Below, one piece after another: positions 28,027 through 38,048 of a DNA stretch of 64,000 nt. The stretch comes from Ferruginibacter sp. (lineage in GTDB: Bacteria > Bacteroidota > Bacteroidia > Chitinophagales > Chitinophagaceae), in the NCBI RefSeq assembly GCF_028288465.1, contig NZ_JAQBNR010000015.1, forward strand, positions 186,001-250,000, written 5' to 3'. The position numbers and the translations under genes are program-made. Below the pieces are notes generated by a model. That model saw only the letters and a program-made list of their open reading frames with translations. It made no database searches and was not told the DNA's origin. Numbering within the stretch: position 1 is the first letter of the stretch; each line of letters starts with the position of its first letter.

Positions 28027-30579
28027 ATGGACAACAATTTTTCAGCACAAGTAAAGGAAATTATTTCTTATAGCAGGGAAGAAGCACTGCGCCTGGGAAA
28101 TGATTTTATAGGCACCGAACATTTAGTGTTAGGATTGATAAGGGATGGTGAAAATACCGCCATCAAAATCCTCAAATCACTGAATGTAGATCTGTACGAA
28201 TTGCGTAAAGAGATAGAGGTTGCTGTGAAGGATAAGACAGGAAAAAACATTGCTAACATTAATTCACTTCCGCTTACAAAACAGGCGGAGAAAGTCATTC
28301 GTATCACTGTACTGGAAGCCAAAGCACATAAAAGTGTGATGGTGGAGAGTGAGCACCTGATGCTGTCTATTTTGAAAAATAAAGAAAACATTGCTACGCA
28401 GATTTTAAATCAGTTTGATGTGGATTATGACATTTTTAAAAACGAGTTGGGCTTTGTAACCAGCAACCCCCCATCAGCAGAATTCAGTGATGAAAATGAG
28501 GATGACTTTGATGAGGAAAAGAAACAATACAGCCAGCAGCAAAAAGCACAACGTGGCGGTGCTGCTAACCAGCCCAAAACAAAGACACCCGTACTGGATA
28601 ATTTCGGCCGTGACATTACCCGTTTAGCGGAAAGCGGTTCATTAGATCCCATCGTTGGCAGGGAAACAGAAATTGAAAGAGTGTCACAAATTCTTAGCCG
28701 CCGTAAAAAGAATAATCCCATTTTAATCGGAGAACCTGGTGTGGGTAAAACAGCTATTGTGGAAGGCCTTGCCTTGCGCATTGTGCAAAGAAAAGTAAGC
28801 CGGGTATTGTTTGATAAAAGAGTAGTATCACTTGACCTGGCAGCACTGGTTGCAGGTACAAAATATCGTGGCCAGTTCGAAGAAAGGATGAAGGCCATCA
28901 TGAATGAGCTGGAAAAAAACAGGGATGTGATTTTGTTTATTGATGAAATTCATACCATTGTTGGTGCCGGGGGTGCCAGCGGTTCACTGGATGCTTCCAA
29001 CATATTTAAACCAGCCCTCGCAAGAGGTGAGTTACAATGTATAGGTGCTTCTACGTTGGATGAATACCGCATGCACATTGAAAAAGATGGTGCACTGGAT
29101 CGTCGTTTTCAAAAGGTAATTGTTGAACAACCTTCAGTTGAAGAAACAATTGAAATTTTAACCAACATCAAAAGCAAATACGAAGATTATCACAACGTTT
29201 TATATAGTGCAGAAGCGGTAGATGCCTGCGTTAAGCTGAGCGAACGGTACATGACCGACCGGTTATTACCCGACAAAGCAATAGACGTAATGGATGAAGT
29301 AGGTGCAAGAAAGCACATTAAAAACATCAACGTTCCGCAGGAAGTAATTGAACTGGAAAAGAAAATTGAAGACATTAAGCTGGAAAAAAACAAGGTGGTA
29401 AAAAGCCAGCGTTTTGAAGAAGCTGCTTCTTTAAGAGATACGGAAAAAAGATTACAGGAAGAATTGGAAAAAGCAAAGAATGATTGGGAAGAAGAAAGTA
29501 AACACAAGCGTTTCCCGATTGAAGAAGAAGACATAGCGGAAGTGATAAGCATGATGACCGGCATACCTGTAAAGAGGATGGTGCAGGCAGAAACTGAAAA
29601 ATTACGTCGCATGGCCGAAGACCTGAAAGGCGCTGTTGTTGGACAGGAAGATGGAATTCAAAAAGTGGTAAAAGCCATCCAGCGCAACAGGGTGGGATTG
29701 AAAGATCCGAAGAAACCAATCGGTACATTTATTTTCCTTGGCCCTACGGGGGTGGGTAAAACTGAGTTGGCAAGGTCACTGGCGAGATACATGTTTGACA
29801 ATGACGATTCTTTAATCAGGATCGACATGAGTGAATACATGGAAAAATTCAGTGTAAGCCGTTTGATTGGTGCACCTCCCGGATATGTTGGTTATGAAGA
29901 AGGTGGTCAGTTAACGGAAAGAGTCAGACGTAAACCATACAGCGTTATCTTGCTGGATGAAATTGAAAAAGCGCATCCGGATATTTACAATATTTTATTG
30001 CAGGTATTGGATGATGGGCAGTTGACAGATGGTTTGGGAAGAAAGATTGACTTTAAGAATACGCTGATCATTATGACTTCGAATATTGGTGCACGCCAGT
30101 TAAAAGATTTTGGGGAAGGTGTAGGTTTTGCTACTGCAGCAAGGGTTTTAAATGCGGATGAAAATAACAAATCAGTTATAGAAAAAGCATTGAAACGTAC
30201 ATTTAGCCCTGAGTTTTTAAACAGGATTGATGATGTGGTAATATTCAATTCTCTCACCAAGGAAAACATCTTCGAGATCATTGATATCCTGATGAAGGGT
30301 GTAATGAAAAGGCTGGTAAATCTTGGTTTTTCTATGGAATTAACATCGAGAGCAAAAGATTTTATTGCAGAGAAGGGATACGACTCTCAGTTTGGCGCAA
30401 GGCCTCTGCACAGGGCCATCCAGAAATACCTGGAAGATCCTTTAGCAGAAGAAATTTTAAATATGGCAGTGAAGGAAGGCGATACATTGATTGCTGACCT
30501 GGACGAAGCCAAAGAAAAAATTCTCTTTACTTTAAAGCCTGCAGAGAGCAGCAGCATCGAGGCTAAATCAGAAGCTTAA
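28027..30579 (+). CDS. clpC: ATP-dependent Clp protease ATP-binding subunit
   Basis: Hexameric AAA+ unfoldase that feeds substrates to ClpP. About 850 residues with an N-terminal Clp-N double repeat ([20 protein letters not shown] and the second repeat), the first AAA+ domain with Walker A GEPGVGKT, a middle UVR-like coiled segment ([18 protein letters not shown]), the second AAA+ domain with Walker A GPTGVGKT, and a C-terminal D2-small domain. The [20 protein letters not shown]alker B/pore segment is clear. An in-frame TTG lies at 28003; the ATG at 28027 is a better start. Terminator follows. Confidence 0.95.
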   Translation: MDNNFSAQVKEIISYSREEALRLGNDFIGTEHLVLGLIRDGENTAIKILKSLNVDLYELRKEIEVAVKDKTGKNIANINSLPLTKQAEKVIRITVLEAKAHKSVMVESEHLMLSILKNKENIATQILNQFDVDYDIFKNELGFVTSNPPSAEFSDENEDDFDEEKKQYSQQQKAQRGGAANQPKTKTPVLDNFGRDITRLAESGSLDPIVGRETEIERVSQILSRRKKNNPILIGEPGVGKTAIVEGLALRIVQRKVSRVLFDKRVVSLDLAALVAGTKYRGQFEERMKAIMNELEKNRDVILFIDEIHTIVGAGGASGSLDASNIFKPALARGELQCIGASTLDEYRMHIEKDGALDRRFQKVIVEQPSVEETIEILTNIKSKYEDYHNVLYSAEAVDACVKLSERYMTDRLLPDKAIDVMDEVGARKHIKNINVPQEVIELEKKIEDIKLEKNKVVKSQRFEEAASLRDTEKRLQEELEKAKNDWEEESKHKRFPIEEEDIAEVISMMTGIPVKRMVQAETEKLRRMAEDLKGAVVGQEDGIQKVVKAIQRNRVGLKDPKKPIGTFIFLGPTGVGKTELARSLARYMFDNDDSLIRIDMSEYMEKFSVSRLIGAPPGYVGYEEGGQLTERVRRKPYSVILLDEIEKAHPDIYNILLQVLDDGQLTDGLGRKIDFKNTLIIMTSNIGARQLKDFGEGVGFATAARVLNADENNKSVIEKALKRTFSPEFLNRIDDVVIFNSLTKENIFEIIDILMKGVMKRLVNLGFSMELTSRAKDFIAEKGYDSQFGARPLHRAIQKYLEDPLAEEILNMAVKEGDTLIADLDEAKEKILFTLKPAESSSIEAKSEA

Positions 30580-30600
30580 TTTTTTGAAAACATAAACGTA

Positions 30601-30626
30601 AAGCCATCCGGAAGGATGGCTTTTTT
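30601..30626 (+). terminator. Intrinsic terminator of clpC
   Basis: AAGCCATCC (30601-30609) pairs perfectly with GGATGGCTT (30614-30622) around a GGAA tetraloop of GNRA type, followed by TTTTTT. It begins 21 bases after the clpC stop. Confidence 0.95.
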
Positions 30627-30682
30627 GTTAGCCTGATCTTTTTTATTACACCAGTCGCTATCTTTCAAAATGCAATTTTTCT

Positions 30683-30713
30683 TTTGAAGGATCGGTTTTT
30701 TGACTGACTTTTG
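30683..30713 (+). promoter_or_regulatory. Bacteroidota-type promoter of cmk
   Basis: TTTG at 30683-30686 (-33 element), a 19-base spacer and GACTTTTG at 30706-30713 (-7 element, one mismatch to TAnnTTTG) match the Bacteroidota consensus. The start codon follows after CAGCA, so the transcript would have a very short leader. Confidence 0.6.
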
Positions 30714-30718
30714 CAGCA

Positions 30719-31399
30719 ATGAAAAAGATTGTGATAACCATAGACGGCTGGTCATCCTGCGGAAAAAGTACGCTGGCAAAACAAATGGCAAAAGAGTTGG
30801 GCTATGTGTATATTGACAGTGGTGCAATGTACCGTGCCATCACCTTGTATTTTTTGCGTCATCACATTGACTGGACAGATACAGCTGAAGTAAAAGATGC
30901 GTTGAAAAATATTTCACTGGAGTTTCAGCCTAATGAAAAATCAGGTCAGTCAGAAATATTTTTGAATGGAGAGAATGTGGAATACCTGATTCGGGATTTG
31001 GTGATTGCAGAAAAGGTAAGTGAAGTGGCAGCGATAAAAGAAGTACGTTCATTTGCCGTGGCAGAGCAACAAAAAATGGGTAAAAAGAAAGGCATTGTAA
31101 TGGATGGAAGAGACATCGGTACAACTGTATTTCCGGACGCCGCATTAAAGATTTTTATGACTGCGGATATTGCCGTACGTGTTGAACGAAGGTTTAAAGA
31201 GATGTATGAAAAAAATCCCAACATCACCATTGAAGAAGTAAAGAACAATCTTGAAATGCGTGACTACATTGATTCCAACAGGGAAGTAAGTCCTTTGAGA
31301 AAAGCAGATGATGCCGTGATTATAGATAATACCAACATTAGTATGGAGCAGCAATTAAAACATGCGCTTGATTTATTGAAAAAGATAAAACACCAGTAA
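30719..31399 (+). CDS. cmk: Cytidylate kinase
   Basis: Phosphorylates CMP and dCMP with ATP; cytoplasmic. It is 226 residues. P-loop in DGWSSCGKSTLAKQMA (about residues 8-23), the CMP-site VYIDSGAMYRAITLYFL and DGRDIGTTVFPDAALKIFMT (the Arg-Asp pair) are visible. The start ATG at 30719 lies directly after the promoter. Downstream is a terminator. Confidence 0.94.
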   Translation: MKKIVITIDGWSSCGKSTLAKQMAKELGYVYIDSGAMYRAITLYFLRHHIDWTDTAEVKDALKNISLEFQPNEKSGQSEIFLNGENVEYLIRDLVIAEKVSEVAAIKEVRSFAVAEQQKMGKKKGIVMDGRDIGTTVFPDAALKIFMTADIAVRVERRFKEMYEKNPNITIEEVKNNLEMRDYIDSNREVSPLRKADDAVIIDNTNISMEQQLKHALDLLKKIKHQ

Positions 31400-31417
31400 A
31401 ATAAATTTTAATAAAAT

Positions 31418-31458
31418 AAAAAAACTGCTGAGTCCGTTTGGGTTCGGCAGTTTTTTTT
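31418..31458 (+). terminator. Intrinsic terminator of cmk
   Basis: ACTGCTGA (31424-31431) pairs with TCGGCAGT (31444-31451, one wobble), with an A-run in front and eight T's after. The loop is 12 bases. It begins within 20 bases of the cmk stop. Confidence 0.85.
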
Positions 31459-31615
31459 GAAAGTCAGGATAAACAAAACCTATTATGGTTTCTAAAATGC
31501 TTTTATGAAATTGCCAGGTTGAATTTCACAAAATGTTTTGTCTTTTTAACATTTAATGCCGTGCATTTCTTAGATTACACAACAATTGCATCACTCCATT
31601 AAAGCCATTTGAACA

Positions 31616-34600
31616 ATGAAACAAAGCGACCTGCGCCATAGTACTTATTTTCTTTTTTTATCCATACTTATAATTGCCTTTAGCTCCTGCAATAACAACA
31701 GCCCTGAAACTGCAGTAAAGCCAGCTGCTAAAGCAGACACGGCCGGACTTACAGAAGAACAAAAACATTTGCCTGAAAATGCGCTGAAAGGACTCACCAT
31801 TGCAGATGGTTTGGAAGTGCATGCTTTTGCAACCGAGCCCATGTTAAAAAACCCAACCAATATTGACGTCGATGAAAAGGGCAGGGTATGGGTTTGCGAA
31901 GCGTATAATTACCGTCCGGCAATCAATGGCAATCCGACAAATCCATTAGGCGACCGCATCATGATTTTGCAGGACAACGATGGTGATGGCAAAGCAGACA
32001 CAGCGAAGATATTTTACCAGGATCCATCCCTGAATGCGCCGCTGGGTATTTGCGTATTGGGCAATAAAGTAATAGTTTCTCAAAGTCCCTATGTGTGGGT
32101 ATTGTATGATGACAACGGCGATGATAAAGCCGACAGAAAAGAAGTGTTGTTCAAAGGTATTGGCGGCGAACAGCACGATCATGGCGTGCATGCTTTTACA
32201 TTTGGACCGGATGGAAAATTATATTTTAATATGGGCAATGAGGGGCATACTTTAAAAGATAAAAATGGTAAGGATGTTATGGACCAGGATGGCGATGTAA
32301 TCGGCCCGAAAAAATACAAACAGGGCATGGTGTTCCGATGCGATATGGATGGTTCTCATGTAGAATGTTTAGGTAACAATTTTCGCAATCCCTATGAGGT
32401 TGCTGTTGACAGCTATGGCACTTTATGGCAGAGCGACAATGATGATGATGGCAACCGCGGCACACGCATTAATTATGTGATGCAGCATGGTAACTATGGC
32501 TATACTGATGAGATGACGGGTGCCGGCTGGCAGTCAAGTCGTACTAACATGGAAGACTCCATTCCGCTAAAACACTGGCATCTCAACGATCCGGGTGAAG
32601 TGCCCAACCTGTTGCAAACTTTTGCCGGTTCCCCAACCGGAATGGTTATTTATGAAGGTGCACTATTGCCTGCGCAGTTTCAAAACCAAATGATACATAC
32701 CGATGCAGGTCCGAATGTAGTAAGATCTTATCCCGTTAAAATAAGTGGTGCAGGCTATACAGCAGAAATTGTAAATGTACTGAAGGGCGATAAAGATCAG
32801 TGGTTTCGACCGGCAGATTTAACTGTGGCACCCGATGGCTCACTGATTGTTGCTGACTGGTATGACCCTGGCGTGGGCGGCCATGCCGCAGGTGATCAGA
32901 CAAGAGGAAGAATATACAGAGTCGCTCCGCCTGCATCAAAATACATCATCCCACAACAAGATTACAGTACAGTTGCCGGTGCAGTGAAAGCGTTACAAAA
33001 TCCTAATTTATCAGTAAGGTATCATGCCTTTACAACGCTGCAGCAAATGGGCAAATCCGCCATTCCGGAATTAGAAAAACTATGGACGTCTGAAGAAAAT
33101 CAGCGGATGCGGGCAAGAGCTTTCTGGCTATTGGTAAAGATGCCAGGCGAGGGAGAGAAGTATATTCAGCAGGCTGTAACATCCGCCAATCCTGACCTGC
33201 GTATTGCTGCCATCCGGGCAACCATTGAAATTAAAGCGGATATTATCGGCGTTGTGCGTTCTTTGGTAAATGATACCAGCGCTGCGGTGAGAAGAGAATG
33301 TGCATTGGCTTTGCGCCATGTTAAACTTCCGGAGGCCGACCAGTTTTGGGCTGCACTTGCTGAAAAGTATGATGGCAAAGACAGATGGTATCTTGAAGCA
33401 TTGGGCATTGGTGCAGACAGGCAATGGGATGGCTTCTTTACCGCCTGGCTTGCTAAAGTAAAAGATCCGTTGCAGAGCGAGGCAAGCCGGGATATTGTTT
33501 GGCGTGCACGCACGGAAAAAGCAGTGCCTTATATTGCTACGCTTGCTGCTGATAAAACCAAGCCACTGAACAGCAGGTTAAGATATTTTCGTGCTTTTGA
33601 TTTTAACCCCGGTACCGCAAAATCAGCTTTGCTGCTTGCCATGATTAAAGATAACAATGAGCACGACATGGCGCTGGATAAATTGGTATTGCATGCGCTT
33701 GACATCAAAACTGTCATGCAATCAACCATTGCCAAACAAGCACTTGACAGCGTATTACAATCTATCAATGGAACACCTGAATATATTGAACTGGTGAGCC
33801 GGTATGCCGTTAAATCTCAAAACAATAATTTACTTAAGTTGGCCATTGATAAATCAGGTGAGGGTGTTGGGAGAAACGCTGCAGGACTCCTGATTAAACT
33901 GGGAGGCAGCCCCCTGATATGGAAAGTGATCAACGGCAGCGATACAGTTCAGCAAAATAGTTTATTGTTTTCACTGGCAGACGTGGGTAGCAAAGAATCA
34001 ATCGATATGCTTCAAACAATTGCCTTATCTAAAACATATCCTTTAGCTTTAAGACAGCAGGCTGCCCATAAAATTGGCAACAGTGGCAGTGGTGAAGACC
34101 GGGTACTGGCTATCTTAAAAGCAAAGAAAGTACCGGCTGAATTAATACCGGATGTGGTAGCCAGTGTGAGCGGCGCATGGCGTGGAGCCGTGCGTACGGA
34201 AGCAGCTACTTACCTGCCTGATAATGGTAAAAGCGTTACCAGTAAACCTGCACCAACCCTGCAGCAGCTGACTGCATTAAAAGCAAATGCAGACGATGGC
34301 AAAAAAATATTTACTGCCACCTGCAATGTATGTCACCAGGTAAACAATGTGGGTTACGATTTTGGTCCTAAGCTAAGTGAGATTGGCTCAAAGCTTCCGA
34401 AAGAGGGCTTGCTGGAAGCCATTGTGCATCCATCTGCAGGCATTGGATTTGGATATGAAGGCTGGGAGCTGAAAATGAAAGATGGCTCTACCTTATCCGG
34501 GATCATTGCCAGCAAAACTGAAACAGATATCGACATCAAATTCCCGGGGGGCGGTCACCAGCAGTTAAAAACAAGCGATGTAAAAACCAGGACTCAAATG

Positions 34601-34699
34601 AAGCAGTCGATGATGACAGAAGGTTTATATAATAACATGTCGGCGCAGGATATGGCCAACCTGCTTCAATATTTATCACAATTAAAAAAGAAAGCATAA
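31616..34699 (+). CDS. PVC-type haem-binding CxxCH protein, propeller plus HEAT plus cytochrome c
   Basis: About 1027 residues, exported lipoprotein (FLFLSILIIAFSSC, lipobox SSC). The N-terminal half is a beta-propeller of the membrane-bound dehydrogenase type (DVDEKGRVWVCEAYNYRP, with calcium-type DNDGDGKADTAKI and DDNGDDKADRK loops). The middle (roughly residues 450-870) is HEAT-like helical repeats, and the C-terminus carries a cytochrome c domain with CNVCH at about residues 903-907. These proteins, common in Planctomycetota and Bacteroidota, are thought to be periplasmic sugar or alcohol dehydrogenases; substrate unproven. It stands alone between cmk and a convergent DUF1810 gene. A paralogous link to the PQQ dehydrogenases nearby is only functional, not by sequence. 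Confidence 0.85.
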   Translation: MKQSDLRHSTYFLFLSILIIAFSSCNNNSPETAVKPAAKADTAGLTEEQKHLPENALKGLTIADGLEVHAFATEPMLKNPTNIDVDEKGRVWVCEAYNYRPAINGNPTNPLGDRIMILQDNDGDGKADTAKIFYQDPSLNAPLGICVLGNKVIVSQSPYVWVLYDDNGDDKADRKEVLFKGIGGEQHDHGVHAFTFGPDGKLYFNMGNEGHTLKDKNGKDVMDQDGDVIGPKKYKQGMVFRCDMDGSHVECLGNNFRNPYEVAVDSYGTLWQSDNDDDGNRGTRINYVMQHGNYGYTDEMTGAGWQSSRTNMEDSIPLKHWHLNDPGEVPNLLQTFAGSPTGMVIYEGALLPAQFQNQMIHTDAGPNVVRSYPVKISGAGYTAEIVNVLKGDKDQWFRPADLTVAPDGSLIVADWYDPGVGGHAAGDQTRGRIYRVAPPASKYIIPQQDYSTVAGAVKALQNPNLSVRYHAFTTLQQMGKSAIPELEKLWTSEENQRMRARAFWLLVKMPGEGEKYIQQAVTSANPDLRIAAIRATIEIKADIIGVVRSLVNDTSAAVRRECALALRHVKLPEADQFWAALAEKYDGKDRWYLEALGIGADRQWDGFFTAWLAKVKDPLQSEASRDIVWRARTEKAVPYIATLAADKTKPLNSRLRYFRAFDFNPGTAKSALLLAMIKDNNEHDMALDKLVLHALDIKTVMQSTIAKQALDSVLQSINGTPEYIELVSRYAVKSQNNNLLKLAIDKSGEGVGRNAAGLLIKLGGSPLIWKVINGSDTVQQNSLLFSLADVGSKESIDMLQTIALSKTYPLALRQQAAHKIGNSGSGEDRVLAILKAKKVPAELIPDVVASVSGAWRGAVRTEAATYLPDNGKSVTSKPAPTLQQLTALKANADDGKKIFTATCNVCHQVNNVGYDFGPKLSEIGSKLPKEGLLEAIVHPSAGIGFGYEGWELKMKDGSTLSGIIASKTETDIDIKFPGGGHQQLKTSDVKTRTQMKQSMMTEGLYNNMSAQDMANLLQYLSQLKKKA

Positions 34700-34715
34700 A
34701 AACGATTAGAAGCCG

Positions 34716-35174
34716 TCAATCCTTCATACGCTGTACAATGTCAACAGTAAGTTGATCTTTTTGGCCGTTAAAATAAATGCCTAATACCTGGTCAAATACA
34801 TCTGGTGCATTTGGTAACAAAGAGAATAAGGTCATACAGGATCGCAGTTTGTCATCATCCGGGGTGCTGAAAATAGAGTACGCAGTTTTATTTTTTATCG
34901 CAGAAAGAATTGTGCTGCATTCTATCAGTCTTTTACCAAGTACAGGATGGGTGAGGTAAGCAGCGGCTTCATCCAAACTTTTTATTGAGTAAAATACGGA
35001 GGTTTCACTGCTTCCCAAGCCTGCAACCTGCGGAAAGATAAACCACATCCAATGGGAGACTTTTTTAGCCTCCTTCAATTCCTTCAACACAGTGGTATAG
35101 ACAGGAGCCTGTGCTTTTATAAAACGACTCAACACAAATTTATCTGCGTGCTTAAAATGGTTTTTATCTTCCAT
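34716..35174 (-). CDS. DUF1810 family protein
   Basis: About 152 residues. The start MEDKNHFKHADKFVLSRFI, and HWMWFIFPQVAGLGSSETSV followed by FYSIKSLDEAAAYLTHPVLG, are signature stretches of DUF1810. No function is established. No signal peptide. Convergent with the haem-binding protein gene (16 bases between stops), and downstream of the DUF6526 gene on the same strand. Confidence 0.88.
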   Translation of the reverse strand: MEDKNHFKHADKFVLSRFIKAQAPVYTTVLKELKEAKKVSHWMWFIFPQVAGLGSSETSVFYSIKSLDEAAAYLTHPVLGKRLIECSTILSAIKNKTAYSIFSTPDDDKLRSCMTLFSLLPNAPDVFDQVLGIYFNGQKDQLTVDIVQRMKD

Positions 35175-35217
35175 AGTTATAAATAGTCAGGTACGGAACA
35201 GAGTATAGGTGCCAGGA

Positions 35218-35652
35218 TTATACCCGCATAGTATCAGCCTGCCAGTTTTTAACCGCTTTTTTTATTTCATCTCCGCTGAGCTTTTCTTTAAGGGCACGAT
35301 CCAGTAAAACAGTAAATTCATCGTCAGCTGCAAAACGTAATGCAGCCATCTGGCTGAAGCTAAGTTGGCCTTCTACCTTCTTCGAACTTTCACCAAATAA
35401 TTCCAGGTAACGCAGCCGGAACTCCAGCCGAACAATCCTGTTTTGATTGCCCAATGCATAATGCTGGCGCAGCATAATCGCTAAATAAAAAATGCAAAAA
35501 GAAAGGATACTGAAGAGTGTCCATTCCAGTTGATGTACCGCATCCTTAAAAGACTGGCGAATGCCGAGAATGATAAATGCCAGCATCATCGGTAAAAAAA
35601 TAAAATGATGCGGTATATAATATTTCTTGTGATTGCTGTATTGCTGTTTCAT
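35218..35652 (-). CDS. DUF6526 family membrane protein
   Basis: About 144 residues. Two membrane helices (HFIFLPMMLAFIILGI and LFSILSFCIFYLAIML, about residues 16-32 and 47-62) are followed by a cytoplasmic helical domain of about 75 residues ending in AVKNWQADTMRV. The N-terminus MKQQYSNHKKYYIPHHFIFL is typical of DUF6526, a Bacteroidota-specific family of unknown function. It could share a transcript with the DUF1810 gene, 43 bases downstream. Confidence 0.75.
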   Translation of the reverse strand: MKQQYSNHKKYYIPHHFIFLPMMLAFIILGIRQSFKDAVHQLEWTLFSILSFCIFYLAIMLRQHYALGNQNRIVRLEFRLRYLELFGESSKKVEGQLSFSQMAALRFAADDEFTVLLDRALKEKLSGDEIKKAVKNWQADTMRV

Positions 35653-36132
35653 AAATAAATAGCGTCTTTGTTATTAACTGCTTCAACCGAAATTAACATT
35701 TTTTGTACCGTTAGCAACCGGGCATTTTGCGGTTAACTACAATTATCTCTTGTATGTTGAAAGATTCTATGCAAAATCACTGTCATTATCCTTTCTCTTT
35801 CCTCTCAACAAATTTTCTGCTACCTGGTAAGTAATGCTGCTGAAATTGTTGCATGTTTTAAAGCGGGTGCTGTAATCACTCATCCATCAATCAGCCGTTA
35901 TTACGCAGGATTAAAATCGTTTTAAATATTGAGAATGAATGCGAATGAATTTTCACAAATGAGGAAAATGTGACCAACCACGGCGCATGGACATTGGATG
36001 TAAAATATTTTGTTGCAAAGGCGATTATACACAATGGACAACGTTTTCAGGAAATCGCGGGTACTGCCAGGGATGGTTGTGGTATCGTTATTGGGAGCTT
36101 CAACAAATAACTTTAAAACTAAAAATTATTTT
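35653..36132. other. Intergenic region
   Basis: About 480 bases with no recognised gene. An in-frame extension of the small lipoprotein back to ATG 36034 is possible but would bury the signal peptide. It must hold the promoter of DUF6526 (minus) and of the lipoprotein (plus). No hairpin of note. Confidence 0.4.
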
Positions 36133-36327
36133 ATGGAGAAAATTTTGAAAACAGGTTTACTGGGTTGCATTCTTGCAATCGGCATGGCAGCGTGCACAAA
36201 CGGTACAAGTTCCAACACAGGTAACGGTGATACAACAACCGGAACCAATAGTAACAAAATGGATACTTCCATGCACGACACATCAATGAATAAGATGAGT
36301 ACGGACACCGGTTCAATGCGGCGATAA
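36133..36327 (+). CDS. Small Met/Asp/Ser/Thr-rich lipoprotein
   Basis: About 64 residues. The start MEKILKTGLLGCILAIGMAA ends in a lipobox (MAAC), and the mature part is low-complexity, rich in Thr, Asn and Ser, then Met, Asp and His (KMDTSMHDTSMNKMSTDTGS). Such Met/His/Asp-rich tails occur in metal-binding small proteins, but this is speculative. ATG at 36133 is preferred because it starts the signal peptide; the frame is also open upstream. Short length limits confidence. Confidence 0.55.
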   Translation: MEKILKTGLLGCILAIGMAACTNGTSSNTGNGDTTTGTNSNKMDTSMHDTSMNKMSTDTGSMRR

Positions 36328-36517
36328 CAAAGTAGTATTAAAATGACAATTTCATCCAACAGGCAAGCGGTTTACTATAATTGTTTGCCTGTTTTTAGTT
36401 TGAAGAAGATGGAGTAAAAGCATATGAATTTCTACCCGACAAACTTTCTGCTGGAACTTCCTGATAATTTTTTTTGGAGGATTTAAAAGCGACCAGTAAA
36501 AAATCCTGTCTGCTCCA

Positions 36518-37722
36518 TCATTTACTAACAGGCTTTTCTACGGGTATTTGCAGGGTGAAGAAGGTAGTTTCATTTGAAGAAGTTACGGATAAATTACCTC
36601 CATGAGCCTTTGCAATTTCGGCGGAAATGTATAAACCGAGTCCCAAACCTTTTTTGCCGGAATGGTCGTTACCGCGGTAGAAAGGTTGAAAAATCTGCCG
36701 GACAGTTGCAGCCGGAATTTCATTGCCATAGTTCTCAACGGACAGGATAAAACTTTGTTCATCACTGGTTGCATGTACAATGATGGGGGTATGTTCCCTG
36801 CCGTAAGCGATGGCGTTGCTTAAAAGATTAGACACCAACTGGGCAATCCGGTTGCCATCACATTCAACAAAATGATTGAGCTCAAAGTTAGTCTCAATGA
36901 TGCTGTCCGGATAAACCGTGTGCAGTTCGGAAACAACCTGGCTAAGTATGTCTGCCAGGCGTGCATCTTTTTTGTATTCCAGCGTAATACCAGGCCCAAG
37001 GCGGCCCCTTGCGAAATCAAGGATATTGGATACCAGGCCCGACATACGATAAGCACTGTTTTTTACAATGCTGATGGACTTGTTATTTGCTCTTCTGATT
37101 TAGATGCTGCCAGTAATTCGGCACTCATCATGATCGCTGAAATAGGGTTGCGCAAATCGTGCCCGAGGATAGCGATAAACTGGTCCCGCACTTCCGCCAG
37201 GCGTTGTTCTTCTTTGAGTTTAGCCTCACTGAATGCAAGTTCTTCTATCGCATTTAAATGAAAAGAAATCAGTTCAGCAAACAGGTTAAACATGCCGATG
37301 GTTCCCGTGTTGTTCACCTTTGCCGGTGTTTGATCAATGGCGCAAAGGGTGCCGAAAAAAGAGCCATTTCTGCGGATAATAGGTACTGTAATATAACTTT
37401 GGAAGCCATACATCAATGGTGTAGCATGGCTGGCGAATTTCTCGTCTTTAGCAACATGATCTATGAGTACTGGCTCACGATGTTGCCTTATTTCATTACA
37501 GATGGTTGTCTCCAGAACCAGTTCACCGCCAGGCTCCAGCCCGAACAGTATTTCATCCCGTACGCTGCAGGCTATCCATTTCTCATCTGTCACCCGTGCT
37601 ATGGCCGCAAAGCCCATTCGTGTTGTGCGACAAATAACTTCCAGTAAAGAGGGTACTATAGCGATGCGCCCCACTGCATCAATATCTTTTTGAATCTCAT
37701 CGCCGGGATTCGTCGTAACCAT
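36518..37722 (-). pseudogene. GAF-domain sensor histidine kinase, frameshifted
   Basis: A reading frame of about 401 codons that should encode a GAF domain (MVTTNPGDEIQKDIDAVGRI start, then VPIIRRNGSFFGTLCAIDQT), a HisKA domain with the phospho-acceptor in FIAILGHDLRNPIS, and a HATPase domain (GKKGLGLGLYISAEIAKAHG). Frame one runs 37722 to 37063 and stops soon after SKSEEQITS. The other frame, at 36518-37045, starts with SIVKNSAYRMSGLVSNILDF, the usual continuation. A single missing base near 37079-37083 (expected ACA AAG, seen ACAAG on the minus strand) restores one frame. Both halves are otherwise well kept, so either a recent mutation or a sequence error. A frame upstream to 37953 exists but is not protein-like. 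Confidence 0.82.
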
Positions 37723-38048
37723 TGGATTTTCTTTGGCTGCAAAATACATCAAATAAACTTTCAATATCACTGTTTTTAAAATAGACTGAATAGGATGAAA
37801 ACTATATCCGCAGAGGATTCTGATGCAGGTATTCTGTAATTTTTTTTTAAACTGAAACTCAATAGAAGTTGTAACACGCTCAATATATGTGTGCGTCTGT
37901 ATATTATAAGACAGCGTAGTACAGCATAGGTTTGTTCGCCCGTTAAAAGCCATTAAATTACCTGCTCATTCAAATTATATTCGATTAGCGGCATGCTGCA
38001 ATCAATTTTATTCTTAACTTTTATTTTCAAAAAACGATACTGCTAAAT

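Noticed and set aside
29190..29612. Long minus-strand frames inside clpC
   Set aside because: Antisense shadows of the AAA+ gene with Ser/Phe-rich translations.
36518..37722. Programmed frameshift in the GAF kinase
   Set aside because: No slippery heptamer or downstream stimulator is visible at the break.
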